Source of the DNA: UBA10649 sp965227045
GTDB taxonomy: Bacteria > Actinomycetota > Actinomycetes > S36-B12
Direction: 5' to 3'
DNA length: 64,000 bases
Assembly: GCA_965227045.1 (NCBI GenBank)
Contig: OZ245718.1
Span: 1,054,001-1,118,000 of the forward strand
Shown here piece after piece: positions 1 through 8,456 of this stretch; the first letter of the stretch is position 1; each line of letters begins with the position of its first letter. Below the pieces are notes generated by a model. The model was given only the letters and a program-made list of their open reading frames with translations, was not told the DNA's origin and searched no databases. The position numbers and the translations under genes were made by a program.

Positions 1-71
1 CACGCTACATTCTCTCTACCCGAGCGGTGCGGGACCGCATCGGCGCACGGAGAGGTTCTCGGGAGGTGCGA

Positions 72-1226
72 ATGAGCGACCCCTCGCCCACGGGCGGCGC
101 AGAAGGACCGCGCCAGGAGGCCGATCCCGACGACAAGGAAGCTCCCGGTCTGCCGGTTCGGATCGCCTTCGATCACGGCTACCTGCGTCGCACGCTGCTG
201 CTCATCTTCGTCGCGATCGTCATGTTCCAGGTGGTCATGTGGTCGTGGAGCCTGCTCGGCCGCTTCGCGTTCAACCTCCTGCTCGCCTGGCTGGTGGCGA
301 TCTCCTTCGATCCGGTCGTCAGCTGGCTCGCGCACAAGGGCATGAGACGAGGGGCTGCCACCGCGGTCGTCGCCGTCGCCGTTCTTCTGCTGCTTGGCGG
401 ATTCATCGCCCTCTTCGGCGGCGTGCTGGCCACCCAGGTCACCGACCTCGTGCTGGCACTGCCCGGCCTCGTCCTCGACATCGTGAGCTGGATCAACTCG
501 ACCTTCGACTCCCGGATCGATCCGAACGAGATCATCGACAACCTCAACCTGACCTCCTCTCAGATCACCGAGATCGCGACCGGCCTCGCGGGCGGGATCC
601 TCGGCGTGCTGGCCGGCGTCGTGAGCGTCATAGTCGACTTCATCACCGTGGTGGTCTTCGCGTTCTACTTCTCAGCGGATGCGCCGCGCATCAAGCGCTT
701 CATCGCCTCGTGGCTCAAGCCCGCGCAGCAGGTGACGTTCATCAAGATCTGGGACATCTCCGTGACGAAGGCCGGCGGCTTTGTCATCTCGAAGATCGCG
801 CTGGCCACCTTGTCCGCGGTCTTCCACGTCGGCTTCTTCTACCTGATCGATGTGCCCTACTGGCTCCCGATGGGCATCTTCGCCGGCGTTGTCAGCCAGT
901 TCATCCCGACGATCGGCACGTACATCGGCGTCGCGCTGCCCGCGCTCTTCTCCGCATTCTCCGATCCGTGGGATGTGCTGTGGATCGTGCTGTTCGCCAC
1001 CGTCTACCAGCAGATCGAGAACTACGTGTTCACCCCGCGCATCTCGACCAAGACGATGGACATCAACTCGGGCGTGGCGCTAGCCGCGGTGTTCATCGGC
1101 GCGGCCCTGTTCGGTCCGATCGGCGCGCTGATCGGCATCCCGCTGGTGGCCATCGTCATCGCGGTGATCGAGGCCTACGGGCAGCGCTATGAGCTGCACC
1201 CCTTCGTCGAACGCCGCGCCGACTAA
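72..1226 (+). CDS. AI-2E family transporter (PerM-like membrane protein)
   Basis: A predicted integral membrane permease of the AI-2E/PerM family, about 384 residues, a usual length. After a charged, proline-rich soluble N-terminus of about 38 residues there are roughly seven to eight hydrophobic segments, with the family's paired C-terminal helices around a TIGTYIG/ALPALFSAF region and the conserved EN..FTPRIS..TMDI stretch near residue 315. Members export small molecules or ions; the substrate here cannot be read from sequence. An ATG at 27 is possible, but the ATG at 72 follows a GGGAGG ribosome site by 7 bases and removes an unconserved basic leader. It converges on era, with palindromic repeat A1 between the two stops. 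Confidence 0.85.
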   Translation: MSDPSPTGGAEGPRQEADPDDKEAPGLPVRIAFDHGYLRRTLLLIFVAIVMFQVVMWSWSLLGRFAFNLLLAWLVAISFDPVVSWLAHKGMRRGAATAVVAVAVLLLLGGFIALFGGVLATQVTDLVLALPGLVLDIVSWINSTFDSRIDPNEIIDNLNLTSSQITEIATGLAGGILGVLAGVVSVIVDFITVVVFAFYFSADAPRIKRFIASWLKPAQQVTFIKIWDISVTKAGGFVISKIALATLSAVFHVGFFYLIDVPYWLPMGIFAGVVSQFIPTIGTYIGVALPALFSAFSDPWDVLWIVLFATVYQQIENYVFTPRISTKTMDINSGVALAAVFIGAALFGPIGALIGIPLVAIVIAVIEAYGQRYELHPFVERRAD

Positions 1227-1230
1227 CCCG

Positions 1231-1293
1231 CGCCGACCTTGACGTTCCGCCCAGTTCCGGCGCGAAAAAGTGGGCGGAACCTCAAGGTCGGCG
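1231..1293. repeat. Intergenic palindrome, class A copy 1
   Basis: Inverted repeat with 23-base arms (1231-1253 and 1271-1293) and one mismatch, around a 17-base loop. The outer arm carries CGACCTTGA.GTTCCGCCCA, shared with copies near 28738, 50422 and 60811. It fills the gap between the convergent stops of the AI-2E permease and era, where it could terminate transcription from both sides, but there is no clear T-tract. Confidence 0.85.
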
Positions 1294-1296
1294 GGG

Positions 1297-2211
1297 TTAG
1301 AAGCCGAGTCGCCGCAGCTGTTTGGGGTCCTTCTGCCAGTCCTTGGCGACCTTGACGCGGATGTCCAGGTAGATCGGCACGCCGAGCAGCATCTCGATCT
1401 CCTTGCGCGCCCGGGTGCCCACGTACTTCAGGCGCGATCCGGCCTTGCCGATGACGATCGACTTCTGCGAGTCGCGCTCGACGAACAGCGAGGCACGGAC
1501 GTCGGTCAGCGGGCGATCGGCAGGGCGGTCCAGGCGCGGTTCGATCTCGTCGACGACGACCGCGATCGAGTGCGGCAGTTCGTCCTCGACGCCATCGAGG
1601 GCGGCCTCGCGAATCAGTTCCGCCACCGCGATCTCCAGCGGCTCCTCGGCCGAGTCGCCGTCGGGGAACAGCACAGGCCCCTCCGGCAGGTTGGCAATGA
1701 GGCGCTCCGCGAGCAGCTGCACCTGCACGCCCGTCAGCGCCGACACGGGAACGACCTCGCCCCATTCGATACCGACCTGCTCACCGAGATCGGACACCTC
1801 CGCGAGACGCTCGGCAAGCACTGCATTGCTCACGGTGTCGACCTTCGTGACCACGGCGACGATCGGCTTCTTGCGCAGGAAGGACAGTTGAGTGGCGATG
1901 AAACGATCACCGGGTCCGACGAGCTGGTCCGCCGGGATGCACATGCCCACGATGTCGACGCTCGTCCAGGTCTCGCGCACCTGGTCGTTCAGCCGCTCGC
2001 CCAGCAAGGTTCGCGGGCGGTGCAGTCCTGGGGTGTCAACCATGATCAGCTGGCCGTCTGGACGATTGACGACGCCGCGGAGAACCCGCCGCGTGGTCTG
2101 CGGCCGATCGGACGTGATGGCCACCTTGCGGCCGACGAGGGCATTGGTCAGCGTCGACTTTCCAGCGTTGGGCCGCCCCACGAGGCAGACGAATCCACTG
2201 CGGAAGGTCAC
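1297..2211 (-). CDS. era: GTPase Era
   Basis: Essential Ras-like GTPase that binds 16S rRNA and helps assemble the 30S subunit. In 304 residues it shows G1 GRPNAGKST near the N-terminus, DTPG (G3) and TKVD (G4, the TKxD variant). A C-terminal KH domain includes the GS.LK..GT.ARKEIE region and ends KDWQKDPKQLRRLGF. The GTG at 2211 is chosen because the protein then begins directly at the G domain; AGGAG lies about 8 bases upstream, and the GTG overlaps the stop of the DMT exporter gene as GTGA. It is the last gene of the hrcA-to-era block. Confidence 0.96.
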   Translation of the reverse strand: MTFRSGFVCLVGRPNAGKSTLTNALVGRKVAITSDRPQTTRRVLRGVVNRPDGQLIMVDTPGLHRPRTLLGERLNDQVRETWTSVDIVGMCIPADQLVGPGDRFIATQLSFLRKKPIVAVVTKVDTVSNAVLAERLAEVSDLGEQVGIEWGEVVPVSALTGVQVQLLAERLIANLPEGPVLFPDGDSAEEPLEIAVAELIREAALDGVEDELPHSIAVVVDEIEPRLDRPADRPLTDVRASLFVERDSQKSIVIGKAGSRLKYVGTRARKEIEMLLGVPIYLDIRVKVAKDWQKDPKQLRRLGF

Positions 2212-3098
2212 GCGGTTGCTCCTGTCACGACACGTCGGCGTCCCTCGCCGAGTCCCAGCAACGCTAGAGCACCGAAGATCAGCAGGCAGCCGAGCCATCC
2301 GATTGCGCTGACGGCCTCATGCAGCACGAGGACGCCGAGCACCGTGGCAACGGCCGGCTCGAGCAGCGTGAGGGTGGCAATGTGGCCGGGCTGCAGGACC
2401 CGCAGGCCGACACCGAAGAGCAGGTAGCCGGCAGTCGTGGTGACCAGCCCGAGCCACAGGACCTCCGCCGCTCCGCTGAAGGAGAACCACCAGGACGTGC
2501 CGACGATCGCGGGGAGAAGCAGCAGCGCACCGACGCTGAACGACGACGCGAGGACCGCGCTGGGAGCATGTCCAGCGCGAGACAGCCGCACGCCGAGAAC
2601 TGTGTAGGTCGCATAGCACGCACCGGCCCCGGCTGCGGCGAACATGCCGATCGGCTCGCCGGTAGCAAGGCTGCCGGCCATCAGCAGCACCAGTCCGGCG
2701 ATGGCCACGGCCGTCGATGCGGCCCACAGCCAGCCCGGCGCCCCCTCGCGCGCGAGCCAGCCGATGATGCCCGCGAGGAAGGGCGCGACGCCCAGACTGA
2801 TCAGGGTGCCGACAGCCACGCCCGCACTGGAGGTGCCGAAGAAGAAAAGCGCCTGATAGCCCGCTACCGCCAGGCCCATCAACCACACGAGGGGCGTGCG
2901 CCACAGGCGCGCCAGAACCCCGCCGCCCAGCCGGATGCAGACCACCGCGACCAGTCCTGCGGAGCCGACGAGCAGGCGCAGTGCGGCCACCGACGCGGTT
3001 GGCGCATCGGGAGCGATCAGTTGCAGCGAGGTTCCAGAGGTCCCGAAGAGCACCGCTGCTCCCATGACGGCGAGGGCAGCGGTACGCGAGGAGCTCAC
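2208..3098 (-). CDS. EamA/DMT-superfamily transporter
   Basis: A 296-residue membrane protein with about ten hydrophobic helices arranged as two EamA repeats, each of roughly 140 residues. The first opens AVLFGTSGTSLQL and the second ACYATYTVLGVRLS. Drug/metabolite transporters of this type usually export amino acids or other metabolites; the substrate is unknown. The GTG at 3098 overlaps the upstream deaminase-like stop as GTGA, and its own stop overlaps the era start, so translation is probably coupled along the run. An exporter between the deaminase-like gene and era is not part of the usual ybeY-era cluster and may be an insertion in this lineage. Confidence 0.85.
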   Translation of the reverse strand: MSSSRTAALAVMGAAVLFGTSGTSLQLIAPDAPTASVAALRLLVGSAGLVAVVCIRLGGGVLARLWRTPLVWLMGLAVAGYQALFFFGTSSAGVAVGTLISLGVAPFLAGIIGWLAREGAPGWLWAASTAVAIAGLVLLMAGSLATGEPIGMFAAAGAGACYATYTVLGVRLSRAGHAPSAVLASSFSVGALLLLPAIVGTSWWFSFSGAAEVLWLGLVTTTAGYLLFGVGLRVLQPGHIATLTLLEPAVATVLGVLVLHEAVSAIGWLGCLLIFGALALLGLGEGRRRVVTGATA

Positions 3099-3430
3099 GT
3101 GAGGACTCGGCCTGTGATGCGGCCGTCGGGGGCGCACACGAGCACTGGCACGCCGGCCCCGCCGAGATCGCGAACGGCCTCGACGTCGTCGGCACTGGGC
3201 TCGCCGCCAACGACCACAGTCGCCTCGACCCCGCGCGCACCGGACGCGGCGGCCTGTGCGACGACGAGAACGAGGGCTGATATCCGCACCGACGGCAGCG
3301 CCACGTCAGCGGAGGAGTACGTGCGACCCGTCTCGTCTCGGAGCGCTGCGCCTGTCGGTGCGCCGATGCGCCCACGCGCACCGCGCGCGAGGGTCACGAG
3401 TTTCGCGTCCTCGGCGTCGAGGTCACTCAT
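3095..3430 (-). CDS. Cytidine deaminase-like protein without zinc ligands
   Basis: A short (111 aa) protein in the position occupied by the cytidine-deaminase-like gene next to era in many actinobacteria. The segment GRTYSSADVALPSVRISAL matches the substrate-side part of the cytidine deaminase fold. The catalytic H/CAE and PCxxC motifs are missing: the only cysteine is in VLVCAPDGR near residue 98 and there is no histidine at all. It is therefore unlikely to be a zinc deaminase and may have a structural or ribosome-assembly role suggested by its neighbours. It starts at ATG 3430, overlapping the end of the CNNM gene by 8 bases. Confidence 0.75.
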   Translation of the reverse strand: MSDLDAEDAKLVTLARGARGRIGAPTGAALRDETGRTYSSADVALPSVRISALVLVVAQAAASGARGVEATVVVGGEPSADDVEAVRDLGGAGVPVLVCAPDGRITGRVLT

Positions 3431-4742
3431 CCGCGGGCTCCCCCACCGGCAGTTGGTCGGTTACCTGCTGGGCGAGAACGGTGCCGATGCGATTGCGACG
3501 CCCGGCTCCCTGCTCGGCCGTCAGAAGCCAGTCGCCTTGACGAACACTCGCTCCGGGAATCGGGACGCGTCCAAGCCTCTTGGCCACCAGTCCCAGGACC
3601 GTGTCGATGCCCTCCTCCTCGGAGTCCACCTCGACTCCGATCAGCTCGGCGAAGTCGTCGACGTGCATACGTGCGAGAACTCTGTACGCGCCGGACGGAA
3701 GTTCGGTGACCTCGGGCGCAGCGGTGTCGTACTCATCGGCAATCTCACCGACGATCTCCTCGAGGATGTCCTCGATGGTCACGAGTCCTGCGGTGCCGCC
3801 GTACTCGTCGACGACGATCGCCATGTGCACGCGAGCGGCCTGCATCTCGCGCAGCAGCGCGTCGGCCGGCTTGCTGTCCGGAACGAAGTACGGCGCGCGC
3901 ATGAGCGATTCAACAAGCTCGCTGTTCTCCGCGTCGCGGTGCTCGAACGACCGGCGCACGACGTCCTTCAGGTACACGATGCCGACGACGTCGTCGGCGT
4001 TCTCGCCCATCACCGGGATTCGCGAGAACCCCGAGCGCAAGCACAGGAACATCGCCTGGCGCAGCGTCTTCGTCCGGTCGATGAAGACGATCTCCGTTCG
4101 CGGCACCATCACCTCGCGGGCAAAGGTGTCGCCGAGTTCGAAGACCGAGTGGATCATCTGTCGTTCGTCGTCCTCGATGAGGTCGTCGGCCTCGGCGAGG
4201 TCGACCATCTCTCGAAGCTCAGCCTGCGAGGCGAACGGGCCTTCGCGGTATCCCTTGCCGGGCGTCAGCGCATTTCCCAGAATGATGAGCAGCTTGGTGA
4301 CCGGGCCCAGGATGGTCGCGAGGAAGCGCGCCGGACCGGCCGACGCCAACGCAATCGCCTCCGCGTGCTGGCGGCCAAGAGTGCGCGCGGCCACCCCGAG
4401 CAGCACATAGGAGACGGTGACCATGATCACGACGGCGATGAGCATCGCCCACACGGCCGATTCCCCGCTCGCGACGACGATCCCATCGACGCAGATGTAG
4501 CCGACGATCACCGTGGCGGTCACCGTCGCGATCGTCGACAAGAACAGAAGGACGTTGACGTATCGAGCACGATCGTGAATGACGGTGAGCAGGCGCTCGG
4601 CGCCCTTGCCGCCGCTCTCGCGGCGAACGTCCTCGATCTGGCTGCGCGAGACCCGACCGATCGCGGTCTCCGCCATGATCAGCAGCATCGCGATGACGAC
4701 GAGTACGGCCGCGAGGATGAGCAGGAGCGCGTCGCCGGTCAC
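3423..4742 (-). CDS. CNNM/CorC-family transporter-associated protein with CBS pair
   Basis: A 439-residue hemolysin-C/CNNM family protein. Domain order: an N-terminal DUF21 membrane domain (about residues 1-180, four hydrophobic segments starting LLLILAAVLVVIAMLLIM); a CBS pair (about 205-330, with VPRTEIVFID and VVDEYGGTAGLVTIEDILE); and a C-terminal CorC_HlyC domain ending near the stop. The family is linked to Mg2+/Co2+ homeostasis. The GTG start overlaps the ybeY stop as GTGA. The order phoH-ybeY-CNNM-deaminase-like-era is the normal actinobacterial arrangement, so a role related to ribosome maturation or magnesium supply is plausible but inferred. Confidence 0.93.
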   Translation of the reverse strand: MTGDALLLILAAVLVVIAMLLIMAETAIGRVSRSQIEDVRRESGGKGAERLLTVIHDRARYVNVLLFLSTIATVTATVIVGYICVDGIVVASGESAVWAMLIAVVIMVTVSYVLLGVAARTLGRQHAEAIALASAGPARFLATILGPVTKLLIILGNALTPGKGYREGPFASQAELREMVDLAEADDLIEDDERQMIHSVFELGDTFAREVMVPRTEIVFIDRTKTLRQAMFLCLRSGFSRIPVMGENADDVVGIVYLKDVVRRSFEHRDAENSELVESLMRAPYFVPDSKPADALLREMQAARVHMAIVVDEYGGTAGLVTIEDILEEIVGEIADEYDTAAPEVTELPSGAYRVLARMHVDDFAELIGVEVDSEEEGIDTVLGLVAKRLGRVPIPGASVRQGDWLLTAEQGAGRRNRIGTVLAQQVTDQLPVGEPADE

Positions 4743-5188
4743 GAGGCGGCCCAGCCAGCGAGCAGCTCGTCCTGGAGCGCGAACATCACCGCGTACTCCT
4801 CAGGACTTTGGTGGTCGTAGCCGATGAGGTGCAGCACCCCGTGCGTGGTGAGGAACTGCAGTTCCTCGTCGAGGGTGCGTCCGGACGCGGCCGCCTGCGG
4901 AGGCAGGTAGTCAGGGCACAGGACGATGTCCCCGAGGATTCCCGCGACGGGCACCTCGCCGACCGGGGCCGAGCGGAGCTCGTCGATCGGGAATGACAGC
5001 ACGTCGGTGGGGCCTGGCTCGTTCATCCAGTCCTCGTGCAGCGTGGTGATGCGCTCGAGATCGACGAGCGTGATCCCCAGTTCGCAGTCCGGAGCGAGGC
5101 GAAGCTGGCCGAAGAGGTAGCCGGCCAGGCGTTCGAGGGCAGCGGCATCGCACGCGCGACCGGACTCGTTGGAGACGGTCACGTTCAT
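4739..5188 (-). CDS. ybeY: Endoribonuclease YbeY (16S rRNA maturation)
   Basis: Metal-dependent single-strand RNase needed for 16S 3' end processing and ribosome quality control. The zinc triad H-x3-H-x5-H is visible in THGVLHLIGYDH near residue 120, and PTDVLSFP near residue 62 is also typical. The ATG at 5188 is chosen because the family begins with MNVTVSNESG-like sequence. A GTG at 5212 would add eight residues and overlap the phoH stop as GTGA, the pattern used elsewhere in this block, so it remains a real alternative. Neither start has a strong ribosome site. Confidence 0.94.
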   Translation of the reverse strand: MNVTVSNESGRACDAAALERLAGYLFGQLRLAPDCELGITLVDLERITTLHEDWMNEPGPTDVLSFPIDELRSAPVGEVPVAGILGDIVLCPDYLPPQAAASGRTLDEELQFLTTHGVLHLIGYDHQSPEEYAVMFALQDELLAGWAAS

Positions 5189-5208
5189 GGTGGTCAGGCT
5201 AGACGGTC

Positions 5209-6192
5209 TCACTCGGCTCGCTTGGCATCATGCAGCTCGTAAGCCTCGACGATCCTGCCGACCAGCTTGTGCCGAACGACGTCGTGCGAGGTGAGGCGGG
5301 AGAACTCGACGTCCTCGATGCCTTCGAGGATCTCCGAGACGACGCGCAGTCCGCTGGTCGCGCCGCCGGGCAGGTCGACCTGCGTGATGTCGCCAGTGAT
5401 GACCATCGTGGAGCCGAATCCCAGGCGCGTGAGGAACATCTTCATCTGCTCGGCGGTGGTGTTCTGCGCCTCGTCGAGGATGATGAACGAGTCGTTGAGA
5501 GTGCGCCCGCGCATGTAGGCCAGCGGCGCGATCTCGATAGTTCCGCTCGTGATCAAGCGCGGAATCGAGTCCGGATCGATCATGTCGTGCAGCGCGTCGT
5601 ACAGCGGGCGCAGGTACGGGTCGATCTTCTCCGACAAGGTGCCGGGCAGGAACCCAAGGCGCTCCCCCGCCTCGACCGCGGGACGGGTGAGGACGATGCG
5701 GTTGATCCGCTTCGCCTGCAGAGCCTGTACCGCCTTGGCCACCGCCAGGTAGGTCTTGCCCGTGCCCGCGGGACCGATGCCGAAGACGATGGTGTTGTTG
5801 TCAATGGCGTCGACGTACCGCTTTTGATTAAGGGTCTTTGCGCGGATCGTGCGGCCGCGATTGCTGAGGATGTTGCCCGTGAGCACGTCGCTGGGTCGCG
5901 TACCTGATCGCATCAGCCCGATGCTGCGCTCCACCGACTCTGCCGACAAAGCCTGACCGGCGCGAAGCATGGAGAGCATGTCGCCGACGAGCGTGTCGAT
6001 GATGCCGACGTCCTCGGGGCTTCCCGTGACCGTGATCTCGTTGCCCCGCGCGAGGATGTCGGCCGACGGGAAGGCATTCTCGATCAGGCGGAGGAACTCG
6101 TCACGTGAGCCGAGCAGCGCCACCATCGGCTGCGAAGCGGGCACGATGATCGTCGTCTGAGCGCGCGGTGTTTCTGCGATTGGTGTGGTCAT
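5209..6192 (-). CDS. phoH: PhoH family ATPase
   Basis: Cytosolic P-loop ATPase of the PhoH/PhoH-like group, 327 residues, full length. Walker A is GPAGTGKTYLA near residue 145 and Walker B is FIILDEAQN near residue 238. A short N-terminal KH-like region (about residues 25-100, GSRDEFLRLIENAF) precedes the ATPase domain. Family members are found beside ybeY and are associated with RNA metabolism. The ATG at 6192 has GGAAAGG upstream. The HIT gene ends 20 bases before it and ybeY follows, so it is part of the hrcA-dnaJ-rsmE-HIT-phoH-ybeY run. Confidence 0.95.
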   Translation of the reverse strand: MTTPIAETPRAQTTIIVPASQPMVALLGSRDEFLRLIENAFPSADILARGNEITVTGSPEDVGIIDTLVGDMLSMLRAGQALSAESVERSIGLMRSGTRPSDVLTGNILSNRGRTIRAKTLNQKRYVDAIDNNTIVFGIGPAGTGKTYLAVAKAVQALQAKRINRIVLTRPAVEAGERLGFLPGTLSEKIDPYLRPLYDALHDMIDPDSIPRLITSGTIEIAPLAYMRGRTLNDSFIILDEAQNTTAEQMKMFLTRLGFGSTMVITGDITQVDLPGGATSGLRVVSEILEGIEDVEFSRLTSHDVVRHKLVGRIVEAYELHDAKRAE

Positions 6193-6212
6193 GCGCCTTT
6201 CCAGATTTCTGA

Positions 6213-6557
6213 CTAGCCCGGAGGCCAGGTGAGGTCGCGACCGCCGAGGACGTGGAAGTGCACGTGGTGCACCGACTGTCCGGCACGGTCGCCGGTGTTC
6301 GTCACAATTCTGTACCCCGATTCCGCGATGCCCTCCCGCTCGGCCACCGCAGCGGACGCGGCCACGAGGGCAGCAGTGAGGCGAGGGTCCGCGGCGGCGA
6401 CAGCCGCAGCGTTCGGATAGTGCACGCGTGGGATCACGAGCACGTGGACCGGTGCCTGGGCGTTGATGTCGCGGAAGGCCACGACGTCGTCGTCGCTGTG
6501 GACGATGTCAGCGGGAATCTCGCCGGCGGCGATGGCGCAGAACAGGCAGTCGCTCAT
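6213..6557 (-). CDS. HIT family nucleotide-binding protein
   Basis: A 114-residue histidine-triad hydrolase/transferase (Hint-like). The triad HxHxH appears as HHVHFHVLGG near the C-terminus, and the N-terminal CLFC and DINAQAPVHVLVIPR regions fit Hint enzymes, which hydrolyse purine nucleotide phosphoramidates. A much earlier in-frame start would run into rsmE and is unlikely. The ATG at 6557 lies just past the rsmE stop at 6562 and is preceded by GGATGA. Its place between rsmE and phoH is common in actinobacteria. Confidence 0.93.
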   Translation of the reverse strand: MSDCLFCAIAAGEIPADIVHSDDDVVAFRDINAQAPVHVLVIPRVHYPNAAAVAAADPRLTAALVAASAAVAEREGIAESGYRIVTNTGDRAGQSVHHVHFHVLGGRDLTWPPG

Positions 6558-6561
6558 CTGG

Positions 6562-7329
6562 TCATCCTTCCACGGCATCGATGGACCAACGAGTCGTCGC
6601 CGACAGGAGCACCGCCACCGCGGCAAGACCGGCGGACGACGTGCGCAGGACGGTCGGGCCAAGGCGGGCCACCCGCGCGCCAGCGGCGGTGAATGCCAGC
6701 AGCTCGTCGGGGCTGATTCCGCCCTCGGGACCGACGACGATGAGCAGTTCGCCTCCCCCGGGCGCGACGACGGCTGAGATCGGCTCGGTCGCGCTCTCGT
6801 GCAGGACGACGGCTACGGACGCGACGCCGATGCGGGTCACGATGTCTCCCGTGGAGGCAAGCGGCGCCAGGACGGGGAATCGGGCGCGACGCGACTGCTT
6901 CGCAGAAGCAGTGATGGCATCGGACCAGCGGCCCGCCGATTTCTCGGCCCGGTCACCGCGCCAGTGCACCACGCTGTGCGCCGCCGACCAGGGGATGATC
7001 TCGTCGACGCCGATCTCCGTGAGCTGGCCGACCGCGAGCTCTCCGCGATCGCCCTTGGCCAGTGCTTGGACGACGGTGACTCGCAGCCCATGTTCGGGCT
7101 CGTCGACGACTTCGGCTACGTCGACGTCGAACGAATGCTTGCCGAGTATCGCCGACACTCGGCCAGTGAGCCGGCGTCCGGCGCCGTCGACAAGGCTGAC
7201 CTCCTCGCCAGTCGCGATCCGACGCACGGTGACCGCGTGCCGGCCCTCGTCACCGAATACGCGAACAACGGAGCCAACCCCGGCGCCGGCGACATCGTCG
7301 GGGGGAAGAACGAACACAGGGGCGGTCAC
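6562..7329 (-). CDS. rsmE: 16S rRNA m3U1498 methyltransferase RsmE
   Basis: SPOUT-class methyltransferase that methylates U1498 of 16S rRNA using S-adenosylmethionine. In 255 residues it has an N-terminal PUA-like RNA-binding domain (HAVTVRRIATGEEVSLVDG). The C-terminal SPOUT knot has the cofactor loops IVVGPEGGISPDEL and LGPTVLRTSSA, both standard for RsmE. The GTG at 7329 overlaps the dnaJ stop as GTGA. Confidence 0.95.
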   Translation of the reverse strand: MTAPVFVLPPDDVAGAGVGSVVRVFGDEGRHAVTVRRIATGEEVSLVDGAGRRLTGRVSAILGKHSFDVDVAEVVDEPEHGLRVTVVQALAKGDRGELAVGQLTEIGVDEIIPWSAAHSVVHWRGDRAEKSAGRWSDAITASAKQSRRARFPVLAPLASTGDIVTRIGVASVAVVLHESATEPISAVVAPGGGELLIVVGPEGGISPDELLAFTAAGARVARLGPTVLRTSSAGLAAVAVLLSATTRWSIDAVEG

Positions 7330-8450
7330 TTCGAGGAGAACGCATCCTTGATTCGCGTGAAGAAGCCGCCGGTCTCCGCGGCCGCAGTGGTGACCTGCGC
7401 CGTGGACTCCTCGCGAAGTGCGGCGAGCTGCCTTAGCAGTTCCTCCTGCTGCGGATTCAGCTTGGTCGGCGTCTCGACCCGCAGGTGCGCGTAGAGGTCG
7501 CCGCGCGCACCGGAGCGAAGTCGAGCGGCGCCCTTGCCCTTCAGGACCACGTTCTCGCCGGCCTGCGTGCCTGGCTTGATGGTGATGTCCATCGGCCCGT
7601 CGAGCGTGTCGAGAGTCATGGTGGTGCCGAGCGCCGCAGCGGTCATCGGAACCGAGACGACGCAGTGCAGTTCGTCGCCGCGACGCTCGAACATCGGGTG
7701 CGACGCGACGACCACCTCGACGTAGAGGTCCCCGGCCGGACCGCCGTTGGGTCCGACCTCACCCTCGCCAGTGAGCTGGATGCGAGTGCCCGTGTCGACG
7801 CCCGCGGGGATGCGCACCGTGAGCGTGCGACGCGTGCGCACACGTCCGTCTCCCGAGCACTCCGGGCATGGGTGCGGGATGGTGCTGCCGAAGCCCTGAC
7901 ACTGCGGGCACGGCCGCGACGTCATGACCTGGCCGAGGAATGATCGCTGCACGGACTGGATCTCCCCGCGGCCCTTGCACATCACGCAGGTCTCGGGCTC
8001 TGTACCGGGAGCCGTGCCAGCACCGCTGCACGAGCCGCAGACCGTTGCGGTGTCGACCGTGATATCGCGGGTCGTGCCGAACACCGCGTCGGAAAGCTCG
8101 ACAGAGATGCGGATGAGCGCGTCCTGGCCGCGGCGTGATCGCGTGCGGGGTCCTCGTTGGCCGCCGCCGCCGAAGAACGCGTCCATGATGTCGCCGAAGT
8201 CGAACTGAGCGCCCTGGGCCTGGCCGCCGCTCGCCCGCAGGGGGTCGCCGCCCAGGTCGTACATCTGGCGCTTCTCGGGATCGCTCAGCACCTCGTAGGC
8301 GGCCGTGACGAGCTTGAACCGCTCCTGATGCTCCGGATCCGGGTTGACGTCGGGGTGGAGTTCCCGAGCAAGCCGGCGATAGGCCTTCTTGATCTCCTCC
8401 GGTGCGGCGTCGCGCGGGACGCCGAGGAGGGCGTAGTAGTCAGTTGCCAC
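7326..8450 (-). CDS. dnaJ: Chaperone DnaJ (zinc-finger type)
   Basis: Hsp40 co-chaperone that delivers substrates to DnaK and stimulates its ATPase. Domain order in 374 residues: J domain (1-68, HPD in ELHPDVNPD); a short glycine-rich linker; and the zinc domain with four CxxCxGxG repeats (CGSCSGAG, CVMCKGRG, CPQCQGFG, CPECSGDG). The C-terminal substrate-binding domains follow. The GTG at 8450 begins MATDYYALLGV and sits 6 bases after the hrcA stop, so it is co-transcribed with hrcA under CIRCE. It is the DnaJ2-type paralogue paired with hrcA; dnaK is not in the window. Confidence 0.97.
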   Translation of the reverse strand: MATDYYALLGVPRDAAPEEIKKAYRRLARELHPDVNPDPEHQERFKLVTAAYEVLSDPEKRQMYDLGGDPLRASGGQAQGAQFDFGDIMDAFFGGGGQRGPRTRSRRGQDALIRISVELSDAVFGTTRDITVDTATVCGSCSGAGTAPGTEPETCVMCKGRGEIQSVQRSFLGQVMTSRPCPQCQGFGSTIPHPCPECSGDGRVRTRRTLTVRIPAGVDTGTRIQLTGEGEVGPNGGPAGDLYVEVVVASHPMFERRGDELHCVVSVPMTAAALGTTMTLDTLDGPMDITIKPGTQAGENVVLKGKGAARLRSGARGDLYAHLRVETPTKLNPQQEELLRQLAALREESTAQVTTAAAETGGFFTRIKDAFSSK

Positions 8451-8456
8451 GTGATG

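Noticed and set aside
1270..2427. Frames starting Met-Gly-Gly-Thr-Ser-Arg-Ser here and at 28759 and 50458.
   Set aside because: The shared N-terminus is only the class A palindrome arm (GTGGGCGGAACCTCAAGG) read as protein; the rest is shadow frame. This is not a protein family.
3095..3430. Deaminase-like gene as a pseudogene because it lacks catalytic residues.
   Set aside because: The frame is intact, overlaps neighbours neatly and follows the form usual in this cluster, so it is likely functional in another way.
2319..4820. Very long open frame on the plus strand opposite the DMT exporter, deaminase-like, CNNM and ybeY genes.
   Set aside because: High GC leaves few stops; the product is Arg/Asp/His-rich low complexity with no family, while the opposite strand carries recognised genes in a coupled operon.
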